This document shows positions 50,598-60,000 of a stretch of DNA of 64,000 nucleotides, one piece after another (positions within the stretch are counted from its first letter, which is position 1; every line of letters starts with the position of its first letter). A program made the position numbers and the translations under genes. The DNA comes from Actinoplanes italicus (GTDB lineage: Bacteria > Actinomycetota > Actinomycetes > Mycobacteriales > Micromonosporaceae). Under the pieces are notes generated by a model, which was not told the origin of the DNA, searched no databases, and worked only from the letters and a program-made list of their open reading frames with translations. The stretch spans positions 434,001 to 498,000 of the forward strand of contig NZ_PVMZ01000002.1 in the NCBI RefSeq assembly GCF_003001815.1, written 5' to 3'.

Positions 50598-51266
50598 TTA
50601 CTGGACCAGCGCCAGCCAGGTGGCCCGTGCGCGTGCCAGTCGCCTGCCGTCCGGTCCGTACACCGTGGAATCGACCGTCGCCTTCCGGCCGTTCACCCCG
50701 GACAGCGCGCCGACCACCACGCACTCCGAGCCGGGGGCGGGCAGCTCGCCGACCGTGGCGGCGATCCGGCCCAGCACGAAGGGCCGTCCGGACCCGCCGA
50801 TCGCGGTCCAGCCGCCCGGGCAGTCCAGCGCGGCCCACATCGTCTCGGCCGACACCTCGTCCGGGACGGTCCACGGCGCCGCGGTCCGGTCGCCGGGCAG
50901 CGGGCCGGGGAAGATCCGCAGCCCGTCGCCGGGCGCCCGGTCCGGCCCGCAGACGTAGCAGGTCCGGAACGGATGGTGGGCGAACCCCGGATAGTCCTTC
51001 GAAGCCGCGACCGCCTCCTCGAGCGGCACCGGCGGCACGTCCGCGTCCACCTCGCCGACGTGGGCGACCTCGGCGACGAGGGTGTCTCCGGCCCACACAG
51101 AGCCGTCGCGGAGCTCGAGGACGGTCTCCAGGGGTGGCGGCACCCGCAGGGTCACCTGGACGCCCTCACCACCGATCCGGGCGCCCGCCGCGGTGGCGAA
51201 CGCGCCCGCGCACCATCCGCCGTTGCCGGTGCCGGGCGGGCCGTTGAATCGTGCCGGGATTCGCAT
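50598..51266 (-). CDS. Hotdog-fold thioesterase-like protein
   Basis: 222 residues from the ATG at 51266. FNGPPGTGNGGWCAGAFATA at the N-terminus and a second half with VGELPAPGSECVVVGALSGV and RKATVDSTVYGPDGRRLARA resemble two tandem hotdog modules of acyl-CoA thioesterase type. CYVCGPDRAPGDGLRIFPG in the middle holds a C-x2-C pair that may bind metal. Substrate unknown. Divergent from the ornithine-lipid-type operon with a 93-bp gap. Confidence 0.78.
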   Translation of the reverse strand: MRIPARFNGPPGTGNGGWCAGAFATAAGARIGGEGVQVTLRVPPPLETVLELRDGSVWAGDTLVAEVAHVGEVDADVPPVPLEEAVAASKDYPGFAHHPFRTCYVCGPDRAPGDGLRIFPGPLPGDRTAAPWTVPDEVSAETMWAALDCPGGWTAIGGSGRPFVLGRIAATVGELPAPGSECVVVGALSGVNGRKATVDSTVYGPDGRRLARARATWLALVQ

Positions 51267-51359
51267 CCCCCGACCTTCGCACACGCCGTTCACCAACCGG
51301 TCACGCATCGCCACCTGGAGCGACACGCCATCGGCGTTCGTCTGCCTTACACAGATCAC

Positions 51360-52121
51360 ATGGCTGTTCTCATGACTGCCGCCGCACCCACGGGGACCAG
51401 CGGCTACTCGCTCCTCCTCGCCGACGGACCCGGTCTGGTCGAGGCCGCGCAGCGTCTGCGCCACGATGTCTTCGCCGGCGAACTCGGCGCTCGGCTCACC
51501 GGCTCCGGCGAGGGCGTCGACGCCGACGAGTTCGACGCGTACTGCGACCACCTGATCGTTCGCGACGACGCGACCGGTGACGTGGTCGGCACCTACCGGA
51601 TGCTGCCGCCGCGCGCCGCCGAACTGGCCGGCCGCCGCTACGCCGACTCCGAGTTCGACCTGAGCGCGCTGCGCCCGCTGCGCGACCACCTGGTGGAGAT
51701 CGGCCGCTCCTGTGTGCACCCCGACCACCGCTCCGGCGCCGTGGTCAACCTGATGTGGGCCGGCATCGCCCGTTACCTGCACCTCAACAACCTGCGCTGG
51801 CTCGGCGGCTGCGCGTCGGTGCCGCTTGACGACGGCGGGACCCTCGCGGCGGGCGTACGCGAGCGGGTGAACGGCAAGCACCTGTCCCCGCCGGCGCTGC
51901 GGGTGAAACCGCGCCGCCCGTGGACCCCGGCGGAGGGCGTCGCGGCCGATCCCAAGGTGCTGCCCCCGCCGCTGCTGCGCGGTTACCTGCGGCTCGGTAG
52001 CTGGGTGTGTGGCGAGCCGGCCTACGACCCGGACTTCGACTGCGCCGACTTCTACGTGCTGTTCTCGATGGACCGGTTGGACCCGCGGTACCGCCGGCAC
52101 TTCCTGGGAGCGTCACGATGA
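51360..52121 (+). CDS. olsB: Ornithine N-acyltransferase (OlsB-like)
   Basis: 253 residues; ATG at 51360 with ATG at 51372 as alternative, neither with a clear ribosome binding site, so the transcript may be leaderless. The GNAT-like OlsB fold is shown by LVEAAQRLRHDVFAGELGA, DAYCDHLIVRDDATGDVVGT, YRMLPPRAA, LVEIGRSCVHPDHRSGAVVN and LMWAGIARYLHLNNLRWLGG. OlsB transfers a 3-hydroxyacyl chain from acyl carrier protein to ornithine. The stop overlaps the start of the PlsC-type gene as ATGA. Confidence 0.85.
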   Translation: MAVLMTAAAPTGTSGYSLLLADGPGLVEAAQRLRHDVFAGELGARLTGSGEGVDADEFDAYCDHLIVRDDATGDVVGTYRMLPPRAAELAGRRYADSEFDLSALRPLRDHLVEIGRSCVHPDHRSGAVVNLMWAGIARYLHLNNLRWLGGCASVPLDDGGTLAAGVRERVNGKHLSPPALRVKPRRPWTPAEGVAADPKVLPPPLLRGYLRLGSWVCGEPAYDPDFDCADFYVLFSMDRLDPRYRRHFLGASR

Positions 52122-52900
52122 CGGCCGCCGTCCCCGGCACGCTGTGGCAGCCCGCTTCGGCGTGCGGCGACCGGTGCCGGGCCGGCGGGACCCGTCGCGG
52201 TGACCCGCTGACGACGCTGGTGCGTCTGTGGAGCCTGGTGGTCGTACTCGCGATCGGTCTTCCTCTCGCCGCCCTGGCACGTGGCACCGCGTTGCGGACA
52301 CTGGCCCGGGCGATCCTCGCGGCCCTCGGGGTCCGTGCGGTGTGGCGCGGCCCGGCTCCGCGGCCGGGGAGCCTGCTGGTCGCCAACCACGTCTCCTGGC
52401 TGGACGCGATCGCGCTGGCCGCGGCGCAGCCGGTGCGGATGGTGGCCAAGCACGACGTGCGGGCCTGGCCCGGCATCGGCGGCACCGCGGCGCGGGCCGG
52501 CACGATCTTCATCGACCGGACACGTCCACGGGCGCTGCCGGAGACGGTGGCCGAGGTCGCCGACGCGCTGCGGGCCGGGCATTCGGTCACCCTTTTCCCG
52601 GAGGGTACGACCTACTGCGGCGCCGAGCACGGTCGCTTCCGGGCCGCGCTGTTCCAGGCGGCGATCGACGCGGGGGCGCCGGTGGTGCCGATCTCGGTCG
52701 GCTACGACTCCACCGAGGCCGCGTTCGTCGGCGCGGACACCCTGGGCGGGTCGGTGCTGCGGATTGCTCGCACCCGCCGGATCACACTGACCCTGGTCGC
52801 GGCTCCGGCGTTGCGGCCCGCCCCGGGCGCGGACCGGCGCGCCCTGGCCCGTGCCGCACAATCAAGCCTCGCGGGTGGGGGATATCACCTGGCCGCATGA
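52118..52900 (+). CDS. olsA: 1-acyl-glycerol-3-phosphate/lyso-ornithine-lipid acyltransferase (OlsA/PlsC-like)
   Basis: 260 residues. One N-terminal membrane helix (LWSLVVVLAIGLPLAALA), then the acyltransferase motifs: LLVANHVSWLDAIAL with His91 and Asp96 (H-x4-D), TIFIDRTRPRALPE, VTLFPEGTTYCG and VVPISVGYDS. ATGA coupling to the OlsB-like gene indicates that it adds the second acyl chain to form ornithine lipid; acylation of lysophosphatidate is the alternative. The C-terminal part is followed at once by the candidate PhoP-type site of the next operon. Confidence 0.85.
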   Translation: MTAAVPGTLWQPASACGDRCRAGGTRRGDPLTTLVRLWSLVVVLAIGLPLAALARGTALRTLARAILAALGVRAVWRGPAPRPGSLLVANHVSWLDAIALAAAQPVRMVAKHDVRAWPGIGGTAARAGTIFIDRTRPRALPETVAEVADALRAGHSVTLFPEGTTYCGAEHGRFRAALFQAAIDAGAPVVPISVGYDSTEAAFVGADTLGGSVLRIARTRRITLTLVAAPALRPAPGADRRALARAAQSSLAGGGYHLAA

Positions 52901-52911
52901 TCGTCCGCGGC

Positions 52912-52929
52912 TCACAGAAAATTTTCAGC
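52912..52929 (+). promoter_or_regulatory. PhoP-box-like direct repeat before the response regulator
   Basis: TCACAGA-AAAT-TTTCAGC: two heptads with a 4-bp gap, close to the mycobacterial PhoP box TCACAGC-N4-TCACAGC (six and five of seven matches). It lies 36 bp before the ATG of the response regulator. Confidence 0.5.
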
Positions 52930-52964
52930 GAGTGTGCAGGCGCGGCGCAGCGGCCGGGGAAAGA

Positions 52965-53687
52965 ATGGGCCGCATGGCTACCCAGACCCAGCCCAAGCAG
53001 AGCGAGGCGAAGCTGCTCGTCGTCGAGGACGACGCCAACATCCTCGAGCTGCTCTCCGCCAGCCTCCGCTTCGCCGGGTTCGAGGTGACCACCGCGACCA
53101 GTGGCAGCGCGGCCGTCAGTTCCGCCCGCAACTCCACCCCCGACCTCGTCGTCCTCGACGTCATGCTGCCCGACCTGGACGGCTTCGAGGTGATCCGTCT
53201 GATGCGCGAGGGCGGGCAGCGGACCCCCGTGGTGTTCCTCACCGCCCGCGACGGCACCGACGACAAGATCCGCGGCCTGACCCTGGGCGGCGACGACTAC
53301 GTGACCAAGCCGTTCAGCCTCGAGGAGCTCACCGCCCGGATCCGGGCGGTGCTGCGCCGCACCAACGCCGGTGACGAACAGCCCTCCCGGCTGGTCTTCG
53401 CCGACCTCGAGCTCGACGAGGAGACGCACGAGGTCTACCGGGCCGGCTCGCGGGTGCAGCTGTCGCCGACCGAGTTCAAGCTCCTGCGCTACCTGATGCT
53501 CAACGCCAACCGGGTGCTGTCCAAGGCGCAGATCCTGGACCACGTGTGGAAATACGACTTCCGTGGTGACGACAACATCGTCGAGTCGTACATCTCGTAT
53601 CTTCGTCGCAAGGTCGACAACGTGCAGCCGCGGCTGATCCACACCCTGCGCGGCGTGGGTTACGTGCTCCGCAAACCAGCCGTCTAG
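52965..53687 (+). CDS. OmpR-family response regulator, PhoP-like
   Basis: 240 residues from the ATG at 52965, which has GGGGA close upstream; ATG at 52974 is an alternative. Receiver: LLVVEDDANILELLSASLRF, phospho-Asp in LVVLDVMLPDLDGFEVI, Thr in VVFLTARDG and Lys in DYVTKPFSLEEL. The winged helix has LSPTEFKLLRYLMLNANRVL, ILDHVWKYDFRGDDNIVESY and HTLRGVGYVLRK. The wording throughout is closest to mycobacterial PhoP. The kinase gene starts 9 bp downstream. Confidence 0.9.
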   Translation: MGRMATQTQPKQSEAKLLVVEDDANILELLSASLRFAGFEVTTATSGSAAVSSARNSTPDLVVLDVMLPDLDGFEVIRLMREGGQRTPVVFLTARDGTDDKIRGLTLGGDDYVTKPFSLEELTARIRAVLRRTNAGDEQPSRLVFADLELDEETHEVYRAGSRVQLSPTEFKLLRYLMLNANRVLSKAQILDHVWKYDFRGDDNIVESYISYLRRKVDNVQPRLIHTLRGVGYVLRKPAV

Positions 53688-53696
53688 GCGCCGGGC

Positions 53697-55286
53697 GTGA
53701 CTTTGACCGAGCGGGTCCGCAGCCGGATCCCGCGCAACGGGGGCCTGCGCCGGATCTCGCTGCAGACCAAGCTGGTCGCCTCGGTGCTGGTGCTGGTGTT
53801 CGCGGCGCTGACCCTGATCAGCGCGGCCAGCACCTACTTCCTCAGTGACTACATGGTCACGCGGATGGACTCGCAGCTGTGGACCATGGTCGAGGACGCC
53901 AAGAACGACGAGACGATCGTGCACGTCCGGCGGATCCACTACTACACCCCGCCGGACTATCTGGTCGCCTTCACCGGCGTCAGCGGCCAGGACGGGATCG
54001 GCCGGGCGGGCTTCGGCGTCGACGCGGAGGATCCGCCGTTGCTGCTCAGCGGCGTGGACGCCATCGAGAAGCACGCCGACAAGCCGTACACGGTCAAGGG
54101 CCAGAACGGCAAGTACATGTGGCGGATGCTGGTGGTCGTCCTTCCGGACGGCGCGGTCATGCACGTCGGCCAGCGGATGACCGGGGTCGACGACGTGATC
54201 GCCCGCCTCGTCCTGGTGGACGTGCTGGTCGGTGTCGGCGTGCTGATCACCCTGGCCACCGTCGGCGCGGCCCTGGTGCGGCAGAGTCTCATCCCGCTGA
54301 TCCAGGTCGAGCGGACCGCGGCGGCGATCGCGGCCGGTGACCTCACCCGGCGGGTGCCCGACCCGGAGGAGTCCGGCGGCCATCCCACCACCGAGCTGGG
54401 CCGGCTCTCCGAGGCGCTGAACGCGATGCTCGCCCAGATCGAGGCGGCCTTCCGGGCCCGGGCGGACTCCGAGAGCGCGGCCCGGTACGCGGCCGACGCG
54501 GCCCAGCGGTCCGAGGCGCGGGCGCTCGAGTCGGAGGCCCGCGCGCTGCAGTCGGAGGGCAAGATGCGGCAGTTCGTCGCGGACGCCTCGCACGAGCTGC
54601 GCACCCCGCTGACCACCATCCGCGGATTCGCCGAGCTGTACCGGCAGGGTGCCGTCTCCGACCCCGCGCAGGTGGCCCAGCTGGTCCGCCGGATCGAGGA
54701 CGAGGCCGCCCGGATGGGGCTGCTCGTCGAGGACCTGCTGCTGCTGGCCCGGCTGGACCGGGAGCGCCCGCTCACGCTGGCCCCGGTGGAGCTGCCGGTG
54801 CTGGCCCTGGACGCGGTCGAGGCCGCGCAGGCGACGGCTCCGGAACGGGAGATCAATCTTGAGGTACGCGATTCGGCGGAACAGCTGGTGGCGTACGGCG
54901 ACGACGCCCGGCTACGCCAGGTGATCGGCAACCTGATGACGAACGCGCTGGTGCACACGCCCGCCGGCGCGGCGGTGACACTGCGGCTCTATGCCGGTGA
55001 GGGCGACCACGCGGTGGTCGAGGTCTCGGACACGGGCCCCGGCCTGAGCCCGGCACAGACCGAGCGGGTCTTCGAGCGGTTCTACCGGGTGGACGAGGCC
55101 CGGACCCGGCGGACCGATCGGGAGGCCACCAGCACCGGGCTCGGGCTGGCGATCGTGGCCGCCATCGTGCGCGCACACGAAGGTTCCGTGCAGGTGATCT
55201 CGGAACCGGGCCAGGGAGCGACGTTCCGCGTCTTGTTGCCCACCATAAATCCGGATAAAGGGTTCACAGAAAACGTCCAGGAGTAA
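53697..55286 (+). CDS. Sensor histidine kinase, PhoR-like
   Basis: 529 residues from a GTG. Two membrane helices (about 27-48 and 169-192) enclose a sensor domain of about 120 residues. HAMP follows, then a coiled coil with repeated SEARALESEARALQSE. The HisKA helix has FVADASHELRTPLTTIRGFA with His299, and the ATPase has LRQVIGNLMTNALVHTPAGA, VVEVSDTGPGLSP, VFERFYRVDEARTRR and STGLGLAIVAAIV. It should phosphorylate the preceding regulator. The last codons contain the second PhoP-like site, which serves the following htrA. Confidence 0.93.
   Translation: MTLTERVRSRIPRNGGLRRISLQTKLVASVLVLVFAALTLISAASTYFLSDYMVTRMDSQLWTMVEDAKNDETIVHVRRIHYYTPPDYLVAFTGVSGQDGIGRAGFGVDAEDPPLLLSGVDAIEKHADKPYTVKGQNGKYMWRMLVVVLPDGAVMHVGQRMTGVDDVIARLVLVDVLVGVGVLITLATVGAALVRQSLIPLIQVERTAAAIAAGDLTRRVPDPEESGGHPTTELGRLSEALNAMLAQIEAAFRARADSESAARYAADAAQRSEARALESEARALQSEGKMRQFVADASHELRTPLTTIRGFAELYRQGAVSDPAQVAQLVRRIEDEAARMGLLVEDLLLLARLDRERPLTLAPVELPVLALDAVEAAQATAPEREINLEVRDSAEQLVAYGDDARLRQVIGNLMTNALVHTPAGAAVTLRLYAGEGDHAVVEVSDTGPGLSPAQTERVFERFYRVDEARTRRTDREATSTGLGLAIVAAIVRAHEGSVQVISEPGQGATFRVLLPTINPDKGFTENVQE
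55264..55281 (+). promoter_or_regulatory. PhoP-box-like direct repeat before htrA
   Basis: TCACAGA-AAAC-GTCCAGG, sharing TCACAGAAA and the later CAG with the site at 52912. It lies inside the end of the kinase gene and 45 bp before the htrA ATG. Confidence 0.4.
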
Positions 55287-55325
55287 CACAGTTCGGTACG
55301 AGTGCGACAGGGCAGAGTTAGTGAC

Positions 55326-56849
55326 ATGAACGAGAACGAGACCAACCCGCGGCCCGCGGACGCCGCCGCTGACAACACCAGCGCGGAGCGGGTGGAGTCT
55401 GAGCAGCCGACGCTTGCGCAGCCGCCGGTTGCCCCGCAGTCAGATGCTCCCCAGTCCGCGGCACCCCAGCAGCAGCATCCCTGGGCGGCCCAGCAGTCGC
55501 CCTGGCAGCAGCCCGCCACCGGCCAGCCCACCGGCGGCGAGCCGGTGTCAGCCCAGCCGGTCACCGCGCAGCCGGCGAGCGGTGTGCCCTACGGGCACCC
55601 GCACTACGCCTACCAGTCCCCGCAGGGTTACGGCCAGCAGGGCGAGTACTCCCAGCAGCACGCGGCCTACCACGCCTGGCACGCGGCCGCCGCCGCGCAG
55701 GCCTCCGGAGCCGGCAACGTGCCGCCCGGCTGGCCTCCGCAGGCAGGCACCGGCGGACAGAAGCCCCGCGGCGGTGGCCGGAAGGTCCTTGTGGCCGGCG
55801 CGGCAGCCCTGGTGATCGCGCTGTTCTCGGGCGGCATCGGCGCCGCCACCGCGGTGGCTCTGAGTGACTCGTCGTCCTCGCCCGCCGCCGTGCAGACCGG
55901 CAACTCCTCGGTCACCCGGGTGGTGGACCGGTCGTCGCTGGCCCAGATCGCCGCCGCGGTCCAGGACAGCGTCGTCTCGATCACCACCGGCTCCGGCGAG
56001 GGCTCCGGTGTGGTGCTCACCGCCGACGGCTACATCGTCACCAACAACCACGTCGTCTCGACGGCGCAGAACGCGAACGTGACGGTCATCTTCGCCGACG
56101 GCACCAAGACCGCGGCCAAGGTCGTCGGCACCGACGAGCGCACCGACCTCGCCGTGATCAAGGCCGACGGGGTCACCGACCTCAAGGCCGCCACCTTCGG
56201 TGACAGCGCCCAGATCCAGGTCGGTGACACGGTGCTGGCCCTGGGCAGCCCGCTTGGCCTGGAGGGCTCGGTCACGGCCGGCATCATCAGCGCCAAGGAC
56301 CGCACCATCAAGTCCAGCAGTGAGGGCCAGGAGCAGCAGAGCCCGTGGGGCAGCCAGCAGCAGCAACAGGCGCCCACCACGATGACCGGCCTGCTGCAGA
56401 CCGACGCACCGATCAACCCGGGCAACTCCGGCGGCGCGCTGGTCAGCACCAATGGTGAGGTGATCGGCATCAACTCGGCGATCGCCACCTCCGGCTCGAA
56501 CACCGGCAACATCGGTCTCGGCTTCGCGATCCCGAGCAACAAGGCCAAGCAGGTCGCCGAGGCCCTGATGCAGGGTAAGAAGGTCAGCCACCCGGCGCTC
56601 GGCGTGAGCGTGACCAACGGGGAGAACGGCGGCGCCGCGGTCAGCGCGGTGGTGGAGAACAGCGCTGCCGCCAAGGCCCAGCTCCAGCGCGGCGACGTGG
56701 TCACCAAGGTCGACGGCAAGGCGATCGAGGACTCGGACGACCTGGTGGCGGCCGTTCAGGCGGGCACCGTCGGCCAGAAGATGACCCTCATCTTCACCCG
56801 TAACGGCAGCGAGCAGACGGTCACCGTCACCCTGCAGGAATCCCAGTAG
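55326..56849 (+). CDS. HtrA/DegP-type serine protease, membrane-anchored
   Basis: 507 residues. A 150-residue cytoplasmic N-terminus rich in Gln, Pro and Ala precedes one membrane helix (VLVAGAAALVIALFSGGIGA). The trypsin-like protease has His242 (VTNNHVVS), Asp274 (ERTDLAVIKAD) and Ser368 (INPGNSGGALV). A Gln-rich loop SSSEGQEQQSPWGSQQQQQA is inserted before the Ser. A C-terminal PDZ domain follows (HPALGVSVTNG, QLQRGDVVTKVDGKAI). It degrades or signals misfolded exported proteins outside the membrane. Gene order regulator-kinase-htrA resembles mycobacterial mprA-mprB-pepD. A strong terminator follows. Confidence 0.93.
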   Translation: MNENETNPRPADAAADNTSAERVESEQPTLAQPPVAPQSDAPQSAAPQQQHPWAAQQSPWQQPATGQPTGGEPVSAQPVTAQPASGVPYGHPHYAYQSPQGYGQQGEYSQQHAAYHAWHAAAAAQASGAGNVPPGWPPQAGTGGQKPRGGGRKVLVAGAAALVIALFSGGIGAATAVALSDSSSSPAAVQTGNSSVTRVVDRSSLAQIAAAVQDSVVSITTGSGEGSGVVLTADGYIVTNNHVVSTAQNANVTVIFADGTKTAAKVVGTDERTDLAVIKADGVTDLKAATFGDSAQIQVGDTVLALGSPLGLEGSVTAGIISAKDRTIKSSSEGQEQQSPWGSQQQQQAPTTMTGLLQTDAPINPGNSGGALVSTNGEVIGINSAIATSGSNTGNIGLGFAIPSNKAKQVAEALMQGKKVSHPALGVSVTNGENGGAAVSAVVENSAAAKAQLQRGDVVTKVDGKAIEDSDDLVAAVQAGTVGQKMTLIFTRNGSEQTVTVTLQESQ

Positions 56850-56867
56850 AGACGAACCCTTTCCGCT

Positions 56868-56910
56868 ACGGCGGGTGACGTGACCCGGGGGTGGGCGCGT
56901 CACCCGCCGT
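56868..56910 (+). terminator. Terminator of htrA
   Basis: ACGGCGGGTGACG pairs perfectly over 13 bp with CGTCACCCGCCGT across a 17-nt loop, then TTCTACC. It starts 19 bp after the htrA stop. The following 190 bp up to 57099 hold only a small hairpin (TTCGCC-ATC-GGCGAA at 57024). Confidence 0.8.
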
Positions 56911-57099
56911 TCTACCGTCCTCCGCCCCGAACGTGAGTCCGCGGGATTCAGGACCTTTCGGGGTCAAGGGGAAGGATTTACCGCCGAGGACTCGCGTTCA
57001 CGCAGGCAACCGCCTAATCTCCATTCGCCATCGGCGAAGCCATCGTCCGCCGGTGCGGTCGCGCGGTGTTCGCCACGGCGGAGTGAAAGGCCCCCTGAG

Positions 57100-60000
57100 T
57101 TGACGTACGTCGAGACCCGGACCAACGTCTGGGAAGCCCTGGCCGGACGGGCCCCCGGGGTTCCGTCGGGCCCGGCCGACACCGGGCTCTGGCACACCGT
57201 CGCCGACCGGCTCAACCCGGCCAGCGCACGCCCGGTCCTGCGTTCCGGCATCGAGGTCCGGCACCGTACCGCGGTGCGCGGCGGCCGGTACGTCATGCTC
57301 CGCTCGCCGGAGGACGGCGGCCGCAGCTCGTACCTGCGGCTCACCCCGGAGGAGTACCAGCTCGCGCTGATGATGGACGGCGACAGCACGGTGGCCCGGC
57401 TGGTGGCCGAGTTCGCCCGGATCGCCGGCCGCCTCGCCCCCGACCAGGTCCGCCGGGTGGTCGCCGACCTCGCCGCCAACCGGATGCTCGAAGAGCTCCC
57501 GATGGACGCCTTCCGCCCGCTGCGTGAGATGCGCCGCGAGCCGCTGCCCCGGCGGGTCGGCGAGTCGCTGGTGGCCGCGGCGCGCGGGCGTGCGGTGCTG
57601 TCCTTCCCCGTGGACGGGGTGGTGACGGCGCTCTACCGCTCGGTGGGGCGGTTCCTGTTCACCCGTCCGGCGGTCTGGATCGGCGCCCTGCTGGCCGCCG
57701 CCGGGCTGTTGCTGTTCGCCGCCGCCTGGCAGCAGGGCAGCCGGTCACTCTTCCTGGTCGGTGACTCGTACCTGCTCGGCGCGGTCACCCTCGTCCTGCT
57801 CAACGTGTTCGTCCTGGCGGTTCACGAGTTCGGGCACGCGCTGGCCGCGAAACGGGTCGGACGCGAGGTGCCGGCCGCCGGGTTGATGCTCTATTTCGGC
57901 GTGCCCTCGGTCTTCGTGGACACCAGTGACGTCTGGATGGCCGGGCGCCGGGCTCGGATCGCGGTCACCGCCGCCGGTCCGGCCACCGCGCTCGGGCTGG
58001 CCGGTCTGTTGCAGGTGGCCGGGTTCGCCGTACCGGCCGTCGCGGGTCTCGCCTTCAAACTGGCCTTCCTGTTCTACCTGCACACCTTCTTCAACCTCAG
58101 TCCGCTGCTGCCGCTCGACGGCAAGTACCTGCTGATGGACTGGCTGGAGATCCCGGACGTACGCGCCCGCGGGCTGGCCTGGACGGCCGGGCGCCTGCGC
58201 TTCCGCGGCCCCCGCTGGCGGATGCTGGACCGGGAGGGCCGGCTCGTCGCCCTCTACGGCGTGCTCAGCGTGCTCTGGCTGGTCAGCGCCGCCGGTCTCG
58301 GCTACCGGCTGTGGACCGACCGGATCCGCGGTCTCGCCGTCGGTCTCTGGTACGAGGGTTTCGCCAGCCGCCTGCTGTTGCTGGTGATCGTCCTGGGCGT
58401 GGTCGCGCCACCGCTCTACTTTCTGCTCGGCCGCGTCGTGCGGACGTTCGGCCGGGTGCGTCAGCAGGCCGCCGAACGCGACCGCGAGACCGACCTGCCC
58501 CGCCGGGTGGCCGCGCTGCGCGCCTCCGAGCTGGGTGGTCTGCCGGAGCCGTCGCTGCAGGCGCTGGCCAGCCGGGCCCGCTGGTTCCGTCCGCCCACCG
58601 GTCGTCAGCTGGTGCTCGCCGGGGAGACCCAGGGCGCCGTCTTCGTGGTGGTCGAGGGCGCGATGCACGGCCGTCGCCCCGGCGATCCGGGCGGCACCAT
58701 CCGCCACCACGTCGGCCCGGGCGGCGTCGTCGGCCTGGCCACGGCGCTCACCGGGCGCAGCGCCCAGCTCGACTGGCACACCGCCGGAGTGACGCTGCTG
58801 TCCCTGCCCGCCTCCACGGTCGCGACCGTGATCGGCCCGATGCCCGGCCCGCCGCCGCAGGAGCGCGCCGAGGCCGAGGCCCTGTTCGGCGACACACCGG
58901 CGCTGGCCGCGCTGGAGGAGGACCAGCGTCTCGCGCTGATCGCCGCCGCGCACCCGCTCGACCTGGACCCCGGAGCGCCGGTCATCCTGCCCGGCCCGAC
59001 CCACGCCGTGGTCGTCGAGTCCGGGGTGATCGCCATGCCGGACGGTGTCGAGCTGCGGCGCGGCACCCTGGTCGGCCCGGTCGGTGACGGCAGCCCCGGC
59101 ATGGTGGCGCAGGCCCGGACCCCGGTGCGGCTCTGGGTCATCCCGGACGCCTCCGACCTTCCTCCGCTGATCGGCATGTACGGCCCCGGCGTCCCGATGC
59201 CGGCGCTGCGCCCGAGCACCCCGGCCGTGGCCCGGCCCGGCTCGGCGCACCCGCCGCTCGCGGTTCCGCCCGGCCCGCCGGACGCCGACGAGCAGTACGA
59301 CGTGGACCGGCACTTCGAACGCCGGATGTGGGGCTTCGTGAGCCTGCTCCTGGTGTTCGCCCTCGGCAGCGTGCTGATCAACGTGAGCAGCGGCCCGGCA
59401 TGGGCCGAGATGCCCGCCGAGCGGGTGCTGCTGAGCGTGCAGCGGGGCACCGTCAGCGCGAACTCGGGCGGCGGGAAGGTCTCCCTGCCGGCCGGTGACC
59501 GCCGCTACCTGGCCGCGGGTGGCGGTGTCGAGGTACCCGGCAAGGGTGTGGCCCTGCTGACCTTCCCCGGTGGCGCGGCCGTGGTGCTCTGCGGCGGCTC
59601 GCGGCTGGAGATCGACGCGGTCGGTGTGGAGAACGGCCGCACCTCCACCCCGTCCGGCCGGCTGACCCTGGAGAACGGGCGGCTGCTGGCCGACACGAGT
59701 AGTTCGAGCGGGGCGTTCGCTCCGCTGGAGCTGACCGTGCTGCGCAGCCAGGGAGAGGTCGCCAACGACGGACGGGCGTGGTACTCGGTCGACCAGGCCG
59801 GAGTCAGCGTGTCGTCGGGAACCGTCACCGTCGGCGGCGCCGAGAACGCCGCCGACGGAGCGGGTCTGAACTGTGGTGACGGCGTGACCGTCAAGCCGCC
59901 GTCCGAGGCCGAGCCGAGCGAGTCGCCGGTCGAGGAGCCGTGGCCGTCCGAGGAGTCGGCCCCGGAGTCACCGGAGACCTCGACCTCCCCGGATACGGTG

